In this document: positions 58,503-64,000 of the stretch, one piece after another
How the letters are laid out: every line of letters begins with the position of its first letter
How positions within the stretch are numbered: the stretch's first letter is position 1
IMG/VR virus record: IMGVR_UViG_3300044633_000115
Coordinates: 1-64,000 of that record
DNA length: 64,000 nucleotides
Strand: one strand, 5' to 3'
DNA from: a virus
The notes under the pieces: generated by a model
Told to the model about the DNA's origin: nothing
What the model saw: only the letters and a program-made list of their open reading frames with translations
Databases searched by the model: none
Position numbers and translations under genes: made by a program

Positions 58503-58942
58503 GCTGTTTTCAACAACTCAACAGAGTCGTTGTCCTTGTTCATAAATATCTTATGGGCGTTGTTACCCCAATCGCTCGATGCCATGCTAGATATAGCACC
58601 CAGTATGGTTAACAACTCTACGCCCGCAGTAACCATCTCAGGTGTGCGGTGGAATACTTCGACGTCACCTACAACCATCTTTGTCATGGCTGGCCCATAA
58701 ACCTTGCGGTATGTGCCGTATGGCATGAGTGACCTAGCCTTGCGTGGCTTCTCAGGTTTAGGCGGTATGAGTTGAATCAACTCACCGCCCTTGTTAATAG
58801 TCGTGCCATCAGATAGCACGATGATGTATTGCGCCTTGCATGCATCGAGAAGTTTCGTTGCTTGTTCAACTGTCTTGCGTATAGCAAGGGGTATAGGTTG
58901 TGGTGTTGTGTTCATATCTCGTGTTAAAGGTTTGTGTTTCAT
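58499..58942 (-). CDS. First gene of the DUF3150/AAA/VWA unit
   Basis: 147 residues from ATG 58942, nine bases after GGAG (an ATG at 58915 is possible). IRKTVEQATKLLDACKAQYI, IVLSDGTTINKGGELIQLIP and YGTYRKVYGPAMTKM. It is immediately downstream of a strong promoter. The family is unknown to me, although its place makes it the likely first member or regulator of the module. Confidence 0.6.
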   Translation of the reverse strand: MKHKPLTRDMNTTPQPIPLAIRKTVEQATKLLDACKAQYIIVLSDGTTINKGGELIQLIPPKPEKPRKARSLMPYGTYRKVYGPAMTKMVVGDVEVFHRTPEMVTAGVELLTILGAISSMASSDWGNNAHKIFMNKDNDSVELLKTA

Positions 58943-58975
58943 AGAAGTTTCTCCATTAGTTTGTTTACAGAGTTA

Positions 58976-59004
58976 AGTTTACATTCAAAAGATGGTTGTG
59001 TCAA
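58976..59004 (-). promoter_or_regulatory. Sigma-70 promoter for DUF3150/AAA/VWA unit
   Basis: TTGACA (59004-58999) and TAAACT (58981-58976) with a 17-base spacer on the minus strand, in a 111-base gap before the gene at 58942. Confidence 0.75.
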
Positions 59005-59053
59005 ACATCTTTCAAGAGTTTGTCCAATGATGTCCAACCAAGTGCATAGCGTG

Positions 59054-59308
59054 TCATACAGTGTCATGGCGTGTCCCTCCGAACAAGTTGTTGTACTGCT
59101 GTGCTAGGTGCGCAATCGATTCCGCATCGCCTTCCACGACTGCATCGAACAGATTGTTTATTGCATCACGCATACGCGTTATCAACAACAGCTTCTGTGC
59201 TTCATGTTCAGCGCCAAACAAGTTGTCGCCATGCTCATCGCTGATGTAGTCCCCTGTGTATTTGTCTTGCACCATGAACCCATCGGGGGTTTGAATAATC
59301 TTATACAT
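59054..59308 (-). CDS. Small early protein, unknown
   Basis: 84 residues from ATG 59308 (GGAGAGAGACT upstream); the longer frame is not supported. YKIIQTPDGFMVQDKYTGDY, then LLLITRMRDAINNLFDAVVE and a helical C-terminus. Overlaps the preceding gene by eight bases. Not recognised. Confidence 0.6.
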   Translation of the reverse strand: MYKIIQTPDGFMVQDKYTGDYISDEHGDNLFGAEHEAQKLLLITRMRDAINNLFDAVVEGDAESIAHLAQQYNNLFGGTRHDTV

Positions 59309-59504
59309 AGTCTCTCTCCTTAGTGAACTTAGTGAATGTGACAACGCCATCGTAGTAGTGCGGGGCTAGGTAGTCCGCCCCACCCAGAGCCAAGGCTTTG
59401 CTTTCGATTTCGCTCTCTTCCATGTACTCGGTATGCACGATGTTATGCACGACCACTTCTTCATCGCCTATTCGCATAGACCCAAACAATACAAACATTT
59501 TCAT
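59301..59504 (-). CDS. Small early protein, unknown
   Basis: 67 residues, alpha/beta-like composition: MKMFVLFGSMRIGDEEVVVH, NIVHTEYMEESEIESKALAL. AGGAGAGACAGC precedes the ATG and it overlaps both neighbours. No family recognised. Confidence 0.55.
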   Translation of the reverse strand: MKMFVLFGSMRIGDEEVVVHNIVHTEYMEESEIESKALALGGADYLAPHYYDGVVTFTKFTKERDYV

Positions 59505-59746
59505 GCTGTCTCTCCTATAAAAATACGTTTCTTAAATATTTCTTGCTCTGGTGTGTATTGGAAGTACTGCCCCTGTGTCATGTCATACACAACCACGGCT
59601 ATTTGATTCGGTCTATCCCCCCAATCAAAGAAGTTAAAGTCGTAGTCGTCTGTGCCATACCACCAATCACCATCTCGTAGTATTTCTTCGCTGTTTAACT
59701 TAAACAGCAAGTCGCACACTCGTGACAAGCGTTCTTCTTTAGTCAT
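59501..59746 (-). CDS. Small early protein, unknown
   Basis: 81 residues, rich in Asp, Trp and Tyr (DWWYGTDDYDFNFFDWGDRP), with AAAGGTAACT before the ATG. It overlaps its downstream neighbour by four bases. The acidic/aromatic composition could suit a DNA mimic, but this is only a guess. Confidence 0.55.
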   Translation of the reverse strand: MTKEERLSRVCDLLFKLNSEEILRDGDWWYGTDDYDFNFFDWGDRPNQIAVVVYDMTQGQYFQYTPEQEIFKKRIFIGETA

Positions 59747-59755
59747 AGTTACCTT

Positions 59756-60853
59756 TCAATGTGTGGGGTGGTACAAGTAGTCAAACAATTCATTCAGCAC
59801 AGTGTGTGCATCGAATGTCTCTAGCATGAGTTCTGCATCTTGAATAATGGTTTTATTTAATTTGCGTGGGTCTAAGAACTTAAACACAAACTCAGGGTCA
59901 TCGGGATAGCAAGCGTCACCGATTAGATAAAACAAGTCATCAATCTGCCCGAACTCTGCGTCAGTCAAAGCGTCATACAACATTTCTTTTTCATAGTCAC
60001 CGTCAGACCACGCGAACGACTGCGACCCCGCGCCCGACCAGTTCCCTGCCCACGCCTTGGGGCTGTAGTACTTGTCATCTATCTCACCAGCTTTCCTACT
60101 AGTAGGAAGTTTGTCCCACGGTACAACCAGTACAGTCTCAGCCAACGCTTGGTAGTGCAGAATGTTTAGTGACTCTTTGTCGGTATGCTCTTTGTCATAG
60201 CCCACGCTGATGTTGGTGCACTCGGGTATGTAGTCGGTGAACTCTGCTGTGTCTGTGTACACACCCGTATCGTCAGGCGAATACATGAAGTCAGGGTTAC
60301 TGTTCAACGCATCAGACAACGCTTGTGCAAACGCATCACTACAGCATCTACCCCACCCTTGGTGCGAGATGACACTATCGATACCCCTGCGGTCAAAGGC
60401 AATGGCTCTGTCGAACTGACCTAGCAATTCCTTGTTGTGTTCGGCTAGATAGGTCGCACCTATGCCACCACACTCCTCGCCCTGAGTAAAGATGTAATAG
60501 CCCGCCACATCTTCATGCAGCATATGCATGAGCAACGCACAGCCCGCGCCATCGTCCGCGCCTAGTGGCGCACCATCGGCATACCACATAGTCTTGGTCT
60601 TGGTTATCTTGTTCGCGCCATCTTCACGATGCACAGTATCCACATGGGCAACGAACAGCGTACGACTTGTGTCGTCATGGCGATTGTCCACATGCAGATT
60701 GCCAATAGCATCGACATAGATAGATTCATTCAAGCGTTCAGGCACAGCGTTAGCAAGCCAGTCGGTAAAGTATTTCACGGCTTCACCCTTATGCCCACGC
60801 CTGATAGACAAGGCACGACATAGAGTTACATACAACATAGATTTTTTATTCAT
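59756..60853 (-). CDS. M20/M28-type zinc peptidase
   Basis: 365 residues from ATG 60853 (the extra N-terminal frame to 60928 lies inside the next gene). Metal and catalytic motifs: LFVAHVDTVH (H70, D72), PLGADDGAGCALLMHML (D100, D101) and IFTQGEECGGIGATYL (E126, E127), the standard M20/Peptidase T-like layout. Such aminopeptidases use two zinc ions. They are rare in phages; an early host-directed or nutrient role is possible. A palindrome (60093-60108) lies within the coding sequence. Confidence 0.85.
   Translation of the reverse strand: MNKKSMLYVTLCRALSIRRGHKGEAVKYFTDWLANAVPERLNESIYVDAIGNLHVDNRHDDTSRTLFVAHVDTVHREDGANKITKTKTMWYADGAPLGADDGAGCALLMHMLHEDVAGYYIFTQGEECGGIGATYLAEHNKELLGQFDRAIAFDRRGIDSVISHQGWGRCCSDAFAQALSDALNSNPDFMYSPDDTGVYTDTAEFTDYIPECTNISVGYDKEHTDKESLNILHYQALAETVLVVPWDKLPTSRKAGEIDDKYYSPKAWAGNWSGAGSQSFAWSDGDYEKEMLYDALTDAEFGQIDDLFYLIGDACYPDDPEFVFKFLDPRKLNKTIIQDAELMLETFDAHTVLNELFDYLYHPTH
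60093..60108. repeat. TTCCTAC-NN-GTAGGAA palindrome, copy 1
   Basis: TTCCTAC TA GTAGGAA, a perfect 16-bp palindrome, inside the peptidase gene. Five copies in the right 4 kb keep both arms but vary in the central two bases, as expected of a dimeric protein site or an RNA hairpin. Confidence 0.9.
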
Positions 60854-60867
60854 ATATTCTTTCAAGT

Positions 60868-62229
60868 TTATTCGTTGCACTCGGGTGCTACATCGGGGTG
60901 GAACTTCTCGCCATTGACTTCGACGCACTCAGTCCATTGCGTATACCACTTGTCGGTATGCGTGCATTGCCAACAATCTTCTTTGAGTTTCATCTCACCC
61001 TTGGTATCTTCGGGTGTGCAGATGTCGTCATCGTCAACGTGATACCACTCGCCATCGACACACATGGCGTTGTCTTGGTGCGTGTACTCACCGTTCGAGA
61101 GTTCAACGATATCGTTATCGCCTAGACAGTCTTGGTGATACCAATCGTCATCAACACTTATCGCTTCGTCACAGTCGACGTAGTACTGCCTACCTCTCAA
61201 GCCATACGCATAGGTATAGTTGCGGTCGCAACAACTGCTACAGATATGCCTGTCTTCGTGATAGCCCACCCAGTAGCCATCGCCATCATTGAAGTACTCG
61301 TCACAGTCTTCGCACTGCACGCCATCGGATTGTGAGGGTGTGCCGTCTGTGTTGTTGCACTCGAACTCGCCATCGTCATAGGTGATTTGTATGTACCCCT
61401 GACTACGGAATACATTCACGCGTTGGTGGCAACCATCGATATACGGCGCAAGGAAGTCGTTGCATGTCTCGATGTACAACAACTTCTCACGACCATACCC
61501 ATCACGCTTGACATAGCCCTGTTCCATTAGCCACGCTTCGAGCATCTCATCGCTTGGTGAGTACCCGCCTGTGGATTTGTACGAACGCACCCAGTACTTT
61601 CCGTCCTCGTTATCGATACACAGCGCACGGCCTACAGTCTGCTCACCCTCGACACGCACAGCCATGCACCACCCGAACTTGGGGTCATAGCATTCGTATG
61701 GGTGCGAGTCATCTCTACTACCACTTTCGTCAGGGTCTTTGTAGGAATCCCACACCATGCACGACCTCGGGCCACGATGCAGGTGCGCAATCATTTCCTT
61801 GGTAGTATGGACGAACTCGCACCCAGTCGCTGAGTGTGCCGCGACCAAGTCACGAATGGCATGGTCGGGTAAGTTGGCAAAGTGCATGCGCAAGTACTTG
61901 CCAAGCGATGTAACAGTCTGCACATTGGCTTCACCCTTGCGTTCGTTCTGCGTATACGCAATTCGAGTGGGGTCAGCGTCTGCGCCATGAGGCCATTGCA
62001 ACAGCAAGAGTTGCCAGTCTTTGGGGCGTGACATACGCATGGCTTTGCGTACTGCTGAGTGCAGAGTCGCGTTGTTCTGCTCACGGGCATGCCACCCACG
62101 GCAGAGAAAATGCTGTTCATTAGGGATAGTCGGGTGTTCAGTCCACCACCCACGCATGATGCGGGCACTTGTGTCAAAGATGTTTTCCATTTCATCGGCG
62201 TTGTAGCCTGCTTCGGTATAAGTTTCCAT
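60868..62229 (-). CDS. Multi-zinc-ribbon protein, LIM-like
   Basis: 453 residues from ATG 62229 (AGAGGTACGGT upstream); upstream frame residues look spurious. N-terminal half is helical with WTEHPTIPNEQHFLCRGWHA and a basic middle (RGPRSCMVWDSYKDPDESG). The C-terminal 170 residues contain a Cys/His/Asp run like a LIM-type ribbon (VQCEDCDEYFNDGDGYWVGY, DRHICSSCCDRN, VDCDEAISVDDDWYH, DCWQCTHTDKWY). It may bind several zinc ions and act in protein contacts. No enzymatic motif seen. Confidence 0.6.
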   Translation of the reverse strand: METYTEAGYNADEMENIFDTSARIMRGWWTEHPTIPNEQHFLCRGWHAREQNNATLHSAVRKAMRMSRPKDWQLLLLQWPHGADADPTRIAYTQNERKGEANVQTVTSLGKYLRMHFANLPDHAIRDLVAAHSATGCEFVHTTKEMIAHLHRGPRSCMVWDSYKDPDESGSRDDSHPYECYDPKFGWCMAVRVEGEQTVGRALCIDNEDGKYWVRSYKSTGGYSPSDEMLEAWLMEQGYVKRDGYGREKLLYIETCNDFLAPYIDGCHQRVNVFRSQGYIQITYDDGEFECNNTDGTPSQSDGVQCEDCDEYFNDGDGYWVGYHEDRHICSSCCDRNYTYAYGLRGRQYYVDCDEAISVDDDWYHQDCLGDNDIVELSNGEYTHQDNAMCVDGEWYHVDDDDICTPEDTKGEMKLKEDCWQCTHTDKWYTQWTECVEVNGEKFHPDVAPECNE

Positions 62230-62285
62230 ACCGTACCTCTTTCTAGTTTCAGATACCCTGTGAGTCGGCACAGGGCTTACCGTTT

Positions 62286-62301
62286 TTCCTACGAGTAGGA
62301 A
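62286..62301. repeat. TTCCTAC-NN-GTAGGAA palindrome, copy 2
   Basis: TTCCTAC GA GTAGGAA flanked by A/T tracts, between the stop of the gene at 62305 and the start at 62229. Confidence 0.9.
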
Positions 62302-62304
62302 TTT

Positions 62305-62514
62305 TTAAGTCCGTTTCGGATTGAGTTGTTTAAGTATGTCCATGTCTGTTACGAGCATATAATTACTTTTGTTCATAGGTACTATTGTATGCTTATGTTG
62401 CGTTGCTGTCAACTCGCCACATGACAGGCACGACCTATACCCAAGGCTTGCTCGGGCAGGCGGTACGCGTTCGTAATAACATGTTGTACAGATTAAATTA
62501 TGGTAGTGGGTCAT
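62305..62514 (-). CDS. Small zinc-ribbon protein
   Basis: 69 residues from ATG 62514 (a TTG two codons earlier is possible). CTTCYYERVPPARASLGYRS, CLSCGELTATQHKHTIVPMN, KSNYMLVTDMDILKQLNPKR: CxxC...CxxC zinc ribbon and a tail I recognise from many environmental phages. It overlaps its upstream neighbour by 17 bases. A strong promoter lies inside this gene (62384-62412). Confidence 0.65.
   Translation of the reverse strand: MTHYHNLICTTCYYERVPPARASLGYRSCLSCGELTATQHKHTIVPMNKSNYMLVTDMDILKQLNPKRT
62384..62412 (-). promoter_or_regulatory. Sigma-70 promoter inside gene at 62305
   Basis: TTGACA (62412-62407) and TACAAT (62389-62384), 17-base spacer, minus strand. The start point would be near 62377, upstream of palindrome copy 2 and the gene at 62229. 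Confidence 0.75.
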
Positions 62515-62785
62515 GTTCAATCCAATCTAAGTCTGCGCCTACCATGAAGAACACGCGCCCATCTACCAAGCGTATGCGGTTGAAGTTGTACTCGGGGCAG
62601 TCGGTGCATCGGTCGGGCAGTTGAACCGCCCCCACTAGTTCTCGCGAGGTTAGCCATGTGATGCCAATGCCAGTATCGGGTTCATCGATAGAGTCATAGC
62701 CCGCCACACTTATGCGTGCGTGTGCCAAGTCTTTACGCATACGCACCTGTGGGTTTTTCCTACCTGTAGGAAATGTATTCATCAT
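62498..62785 (-). CDS. Small early protein carrying palindrome copy 3
   Basis: 95 residues. MMNTFPTGRKNPQVRMRKDL, RISVAGYDSIDEPDTGIGIT, CTDCPEYNFNRIRLVDGRVF. FPTGRK is encoded by palindrome copy 3 at codons 5-10, so the operator-like DNA is tolerated in coding. AAAGGGGGCG precedes the ATG pair. No family recognised. Confidence 0.6.
   Translation of the reverse strand: MMNTFPTGRKNPQVRMRKDLAHARISVAGYDSIDEPDTGIGITWLTSRELVGAVQLPDRCTDCPEYNFNRIRLVDGRVFFMVGADLDWIEHDPLP
62757..62772. repeat. TTCCTAC-NN-GTAGGAA palindrome, copy 3
   Basis: TTCCTAC CT GTAGGAA, 13-28 bases into the gene starting at 62785. Confidence 0.9.
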
Positions 62786-62942
62786 CGCCCCCTTTCTCTT
62801 CTAGTAGGTCAGACAGTAGCCAGTTGGCAAAGAAGCCCGCGAATATGCAGAACAGCTTGGCAAGCCAGCCCTCATGGGCAAAGCCCATGTATGTAGCCAC
62901 ACACATTAGTATGGTGATGATGAGCATTTGTAATTTAGACAT
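62760..62942 (-). CDS. Small two-span membrane protein
   Basis: 60 residues from ATG 62942 (AAAGGTAAACGCA before it). Two hydrophobic stretches (LQMLIITILMCVATYMGFAH and LAKLFCIFAGFFANWLLSDL) and an acidic tail. It overlaps both neighbours. It might be a small early membrane protein; the family is unknown. Confidence 0.6.
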   Translation of the reverse strand: MSKLQMLIITILMCVATYMGFAHEGWLAKLFCIFAGFFANWLLSDLLEEKGGDDEYISYR

Positions 62943-63165
62943 TGCGTTTACCTTTCTTTTCAAATGTGCCGAGCCATTGCGTACCTTCTACTTGCGGTTG
63001 GTAGTGTCTAATCTCGTATGTCGCATCGTGTGGTAGGGGCACGAGGAATAGGTTGTATGTGTACCCCTCTTTGTCCATGTGCTTGATGAGTTGTTGCAAG
63101 TTGCGTTCAGCAGTGGTTGTTATCCAAGTGAACGCGCTTGACGCGTAGAAATGTTTGTTTTCCAT
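62935..63165 (-). CDS. First small gene after control region
   Basis: 76 residues: MENKHFYASSAFTWITTTAE, RNLQQLIKHMDKEGYTYNLF, HYQPQVEGTQWLGTFEKKGK. AAAGGTACAT precedes the ATG. Its leader contains palindrome copy 4 and, further on, the parS-like site. Not recognised. Confidence 0.6.
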   Translation of the reverse strand: MENKHFYASSAFTWITTTAERNLQQLIKHMDKEGYTYNLFLVPLPHDATYEIRHYQPQVEGTQWLGTFEKKGKRNV

Positions 63166-63226
63166 ATGTACCTTTCAGTTTCGAAGTAGTGCGGTATGCA
63201 CCCACAAGCCCACACAATCTACAGAT

Positions 63227-63242
63227 TTCCTACAGGTAGGAA
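63227..63242. repeat. TTCCTAC-NN-GTAGGAA palindrome, copy 4
   Basis: TTCCTAC AG GTAGGAA, 62-77 bases before the start of the gene at 63165, on its mRNA leader. Confidence 0.9.
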
Positions 63243-63293
63243 ACCTTATTTCATACAGGCTTGCAGTTGTCTACAACTTGTTGTAACGCACAA

Positions 63294-63309
63294 TGTTTCA
63301 TGTGAAACA
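63294..63309. promoter_or_regulatory. parS-like site
   Basis: TGTTTCATGTGAAACA matches the bacterial parS consensus TGTTTCACGTGAAACA at 15 of 16 bases; it extends to a palindrome ATGTTTCA-TG-TGAAACAT. No parB or parA gene is seen in the window. It may bind host ParB. By chance one would expect about 0.0007 such sites per 64 kb at even base composition. Confidence 0.7.
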
Positions 63310-63731
63310 TATAGCGCATCGTCTACTCTTGGTTTGATTCGCATACACGATAGGTCTTGTCGTTCGCACATATTCCCTTGTGAGGGTTTGCGTTCCGCTT
63401 GTATCGGGGTCATTGCATAGGCGCGAGTAATCATCAGGGCGGGTGTGCCCCATAAAAGAATAGTTGATTGCTGTTGTCTATGCACCACGGCGAAGCCGTT
63501 GTTATCCGATGCAATAGGGGTGCGCGATGCACCCCGACCATTTAAGTGTTAGTACAATTTTCTATGACCTCTGTTACCAAGGTCATATGCCGACTGCCTA
63601 CGGCACGCCACATTCACACAAGGAAGCGTCAACTAGTAACGCTATGTGCTTCTCGTATATATTAGTTCCGAGGGGCGATGTAATTTAAGCCATTGGTTAG
63701 GTGGCTTGTGGTTAGTATGTTTTTAAAGAAC

Positions 63732-63747
63732 TTCCTACTGGTAGGAA
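63732..63747. repeat. TTCCTAC-NN-GTAGGAA palindrome, copy 5
   Basis: TTCCTAC TG GTAGGAA, about 32-47 bases downstream of the predicted start of the 63.8 kb promoter; well placed as an operator or leader hairpin. Confidence 0.9.
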
Positions 63748-63785
63748 AAAAGAAACCGCGATAGATTTCCCACTTATTAAGACAT

Positions 63786-63814
63786 AGTATAACACAACCA
63801 AAGGTGCTTGTCAA
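63786..63814 (-). promoter_or_regulatory. Strong sigma-70 early promoter
   Basis: TTGACA (63814-63809) and TATACT (63791-63786) with an exact 17-base spacer on the minus strand. It leads to a long (about 610-base) leader before the gene at 63165. Confidence 0.85.
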
Positions 63815-63846
63815 GTCAGAACAAGGGGAAACAGTAGCAAACAATA

Positions 63847-64000
63847 CTAACGCATACGGGTGATTTCTAGTGCGCGGTCTTCGCCCGCCCGCTTACTCTT
63901 AAAGCGTTTGCCGTCCAACTTCTTGTTGTAGTAAGAAATTAGGGCTTGCATATTGTGCGTTAACTCGTTGGGCACAAAGAACGATTGCCGATAACCAAGG
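63847..64000 (-). CDS. Partial early gene at right edge
   Basis: The last 50 residues of a protein running beyond the window (TAG stop at 63849-63847). The readable end includes ISYYNKKLDGKRFKSKRAGE and DRALEITRMR, a C-terminus typical of small phage proteins but not placed in a family. The start is outside the window. Confidence 0.5.
   Translation of the reverse strand, partial: LGYRQSFFVPNELTHNMQALISYYNKKLDGKRFKSKRAGEDRALEITRMR

Larger units (their letters stand above)
63166..63846. other. Gene-poor control region, possible origin/regulatory leader
   Basis: About 680 bases without a convincing gene. It holds a sigma-70 promoter (63786-63814), two copies of the palindrome, a parS-like site, and several perfect inverted repeats: TACAAC-TT-GTTGTA (63272-63285), ACGGC-GAA-GCCGT (63487-63499), GGGGTGC-GCGAT-GCACCCC (63517-63535) and TATGACC-N11-GGTCATA (63563-63587). 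This density of inverted repeats is what an origin or a regulated early leader would show. Nothing directly proves either. Confidence 0.65.

Noticed and set aside
63196-63488. Open frames on both strands (74 and 80 codons) over the parS-like site
   Set aside because: No ribosome sites, odd composition, and they merely read through the inverted repeats; the plus frame encodes FPTGRK from the palindrome.
1-64000. Lysogeny genes, tRNAs, CRISPR array, or phage RNA polymerase
   Set aside because: I looked for these and saw no integrase, ParA/ParB, T7-type polymerase, repeat-spacer array or cloverleaf.

Overview
This 64 kb window reads as most of the genome of a lytic, short-tailed (podovirus-like) Caudoviricetes phage, probably from fresh water. 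It has a terminase, portal, scaffold and Mu gpT-like capsid block, podovirus-type tail connector and adaptor proteins, no tape-measure gene, several internal virion/ejection-type proteins and a lysis cassette. There is no integrase, excision or partition gene, no reverse transcriptase, no phage RNA polymerase, no tRNA and no CRISPR array. The host is likely a betaproteobacterium: one early protein has the EPVAW and YTTPPQRTWVGL signatures I associate with Burkholderiales phages. That host call is inference only.

The layout is two opposed transcription blocks that converge at about 42.45 kb on a stem-loop whose U-tract serves the minus strand. The plus block (195-42427) runs in order: terminase subunits, portal, GroES-like co-chaperonin, scaffold, capsid (2-8.5 kb); capsid-linked small structural proteins and a glycosyltransferase (8.6-10.2 kb); a string of tiny Lys/Gly-rich proteins (10.2-13.4 kb); connector and adaptor proteins (11.7-14.1 kb); a long fibre/receptor-binding region with duplicated modules and two mobile-type endonucleases (14.1-25.9 kb); lysis genes (26.6-27.6 kb); a large tail protein and jelly-roll-like protein (27.6-30.4 kb); then ejection-type proteins ending in a 2480-residue polyvalent protein with L,D-transpeptidase-, zincin- and ADP-ribosyltransferase-like parts.

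The minus block (42505-64000, read right to left) is the early and replication side: a partial gene at the right edge, a roughly 680-base gene-poor control region, small early proteins, a Zn-ribbon protein, an M20-type peptidase, a DUF3150/AAA ATPase/VWA-metallopeptidase module, a run of very small overlapping genes, VRR-NUC nuclease, family A DNA polymerase, PD-(D/E)XK nuclease, HNH-like protein, SNF2 helicase, HTH protein, SSB-like protein and an AEP-primase/DUF927 helicase. Four minus-strand promoters with a perfect TTGACA -35 box and 16-17 bp spacers suggest that host sigma-70 RNA polymerase transcribes this block.

The most unusual signals lie at the right end: five copies of the palindrome TTCCTAC-NN-GTAGGAA between 60.1 and 63.75 kb, and a 16-bp site that matches the bacterial parS consensus at 15 of 16 bases although no parB is visible. 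A helical RNA element directly after the capsid gene, a tandemly duplicated fibre cassette and the DUF3150/AAA/VWA triad also deserve attention. All family names come from reading translated sequence and motifs; no database search was run.
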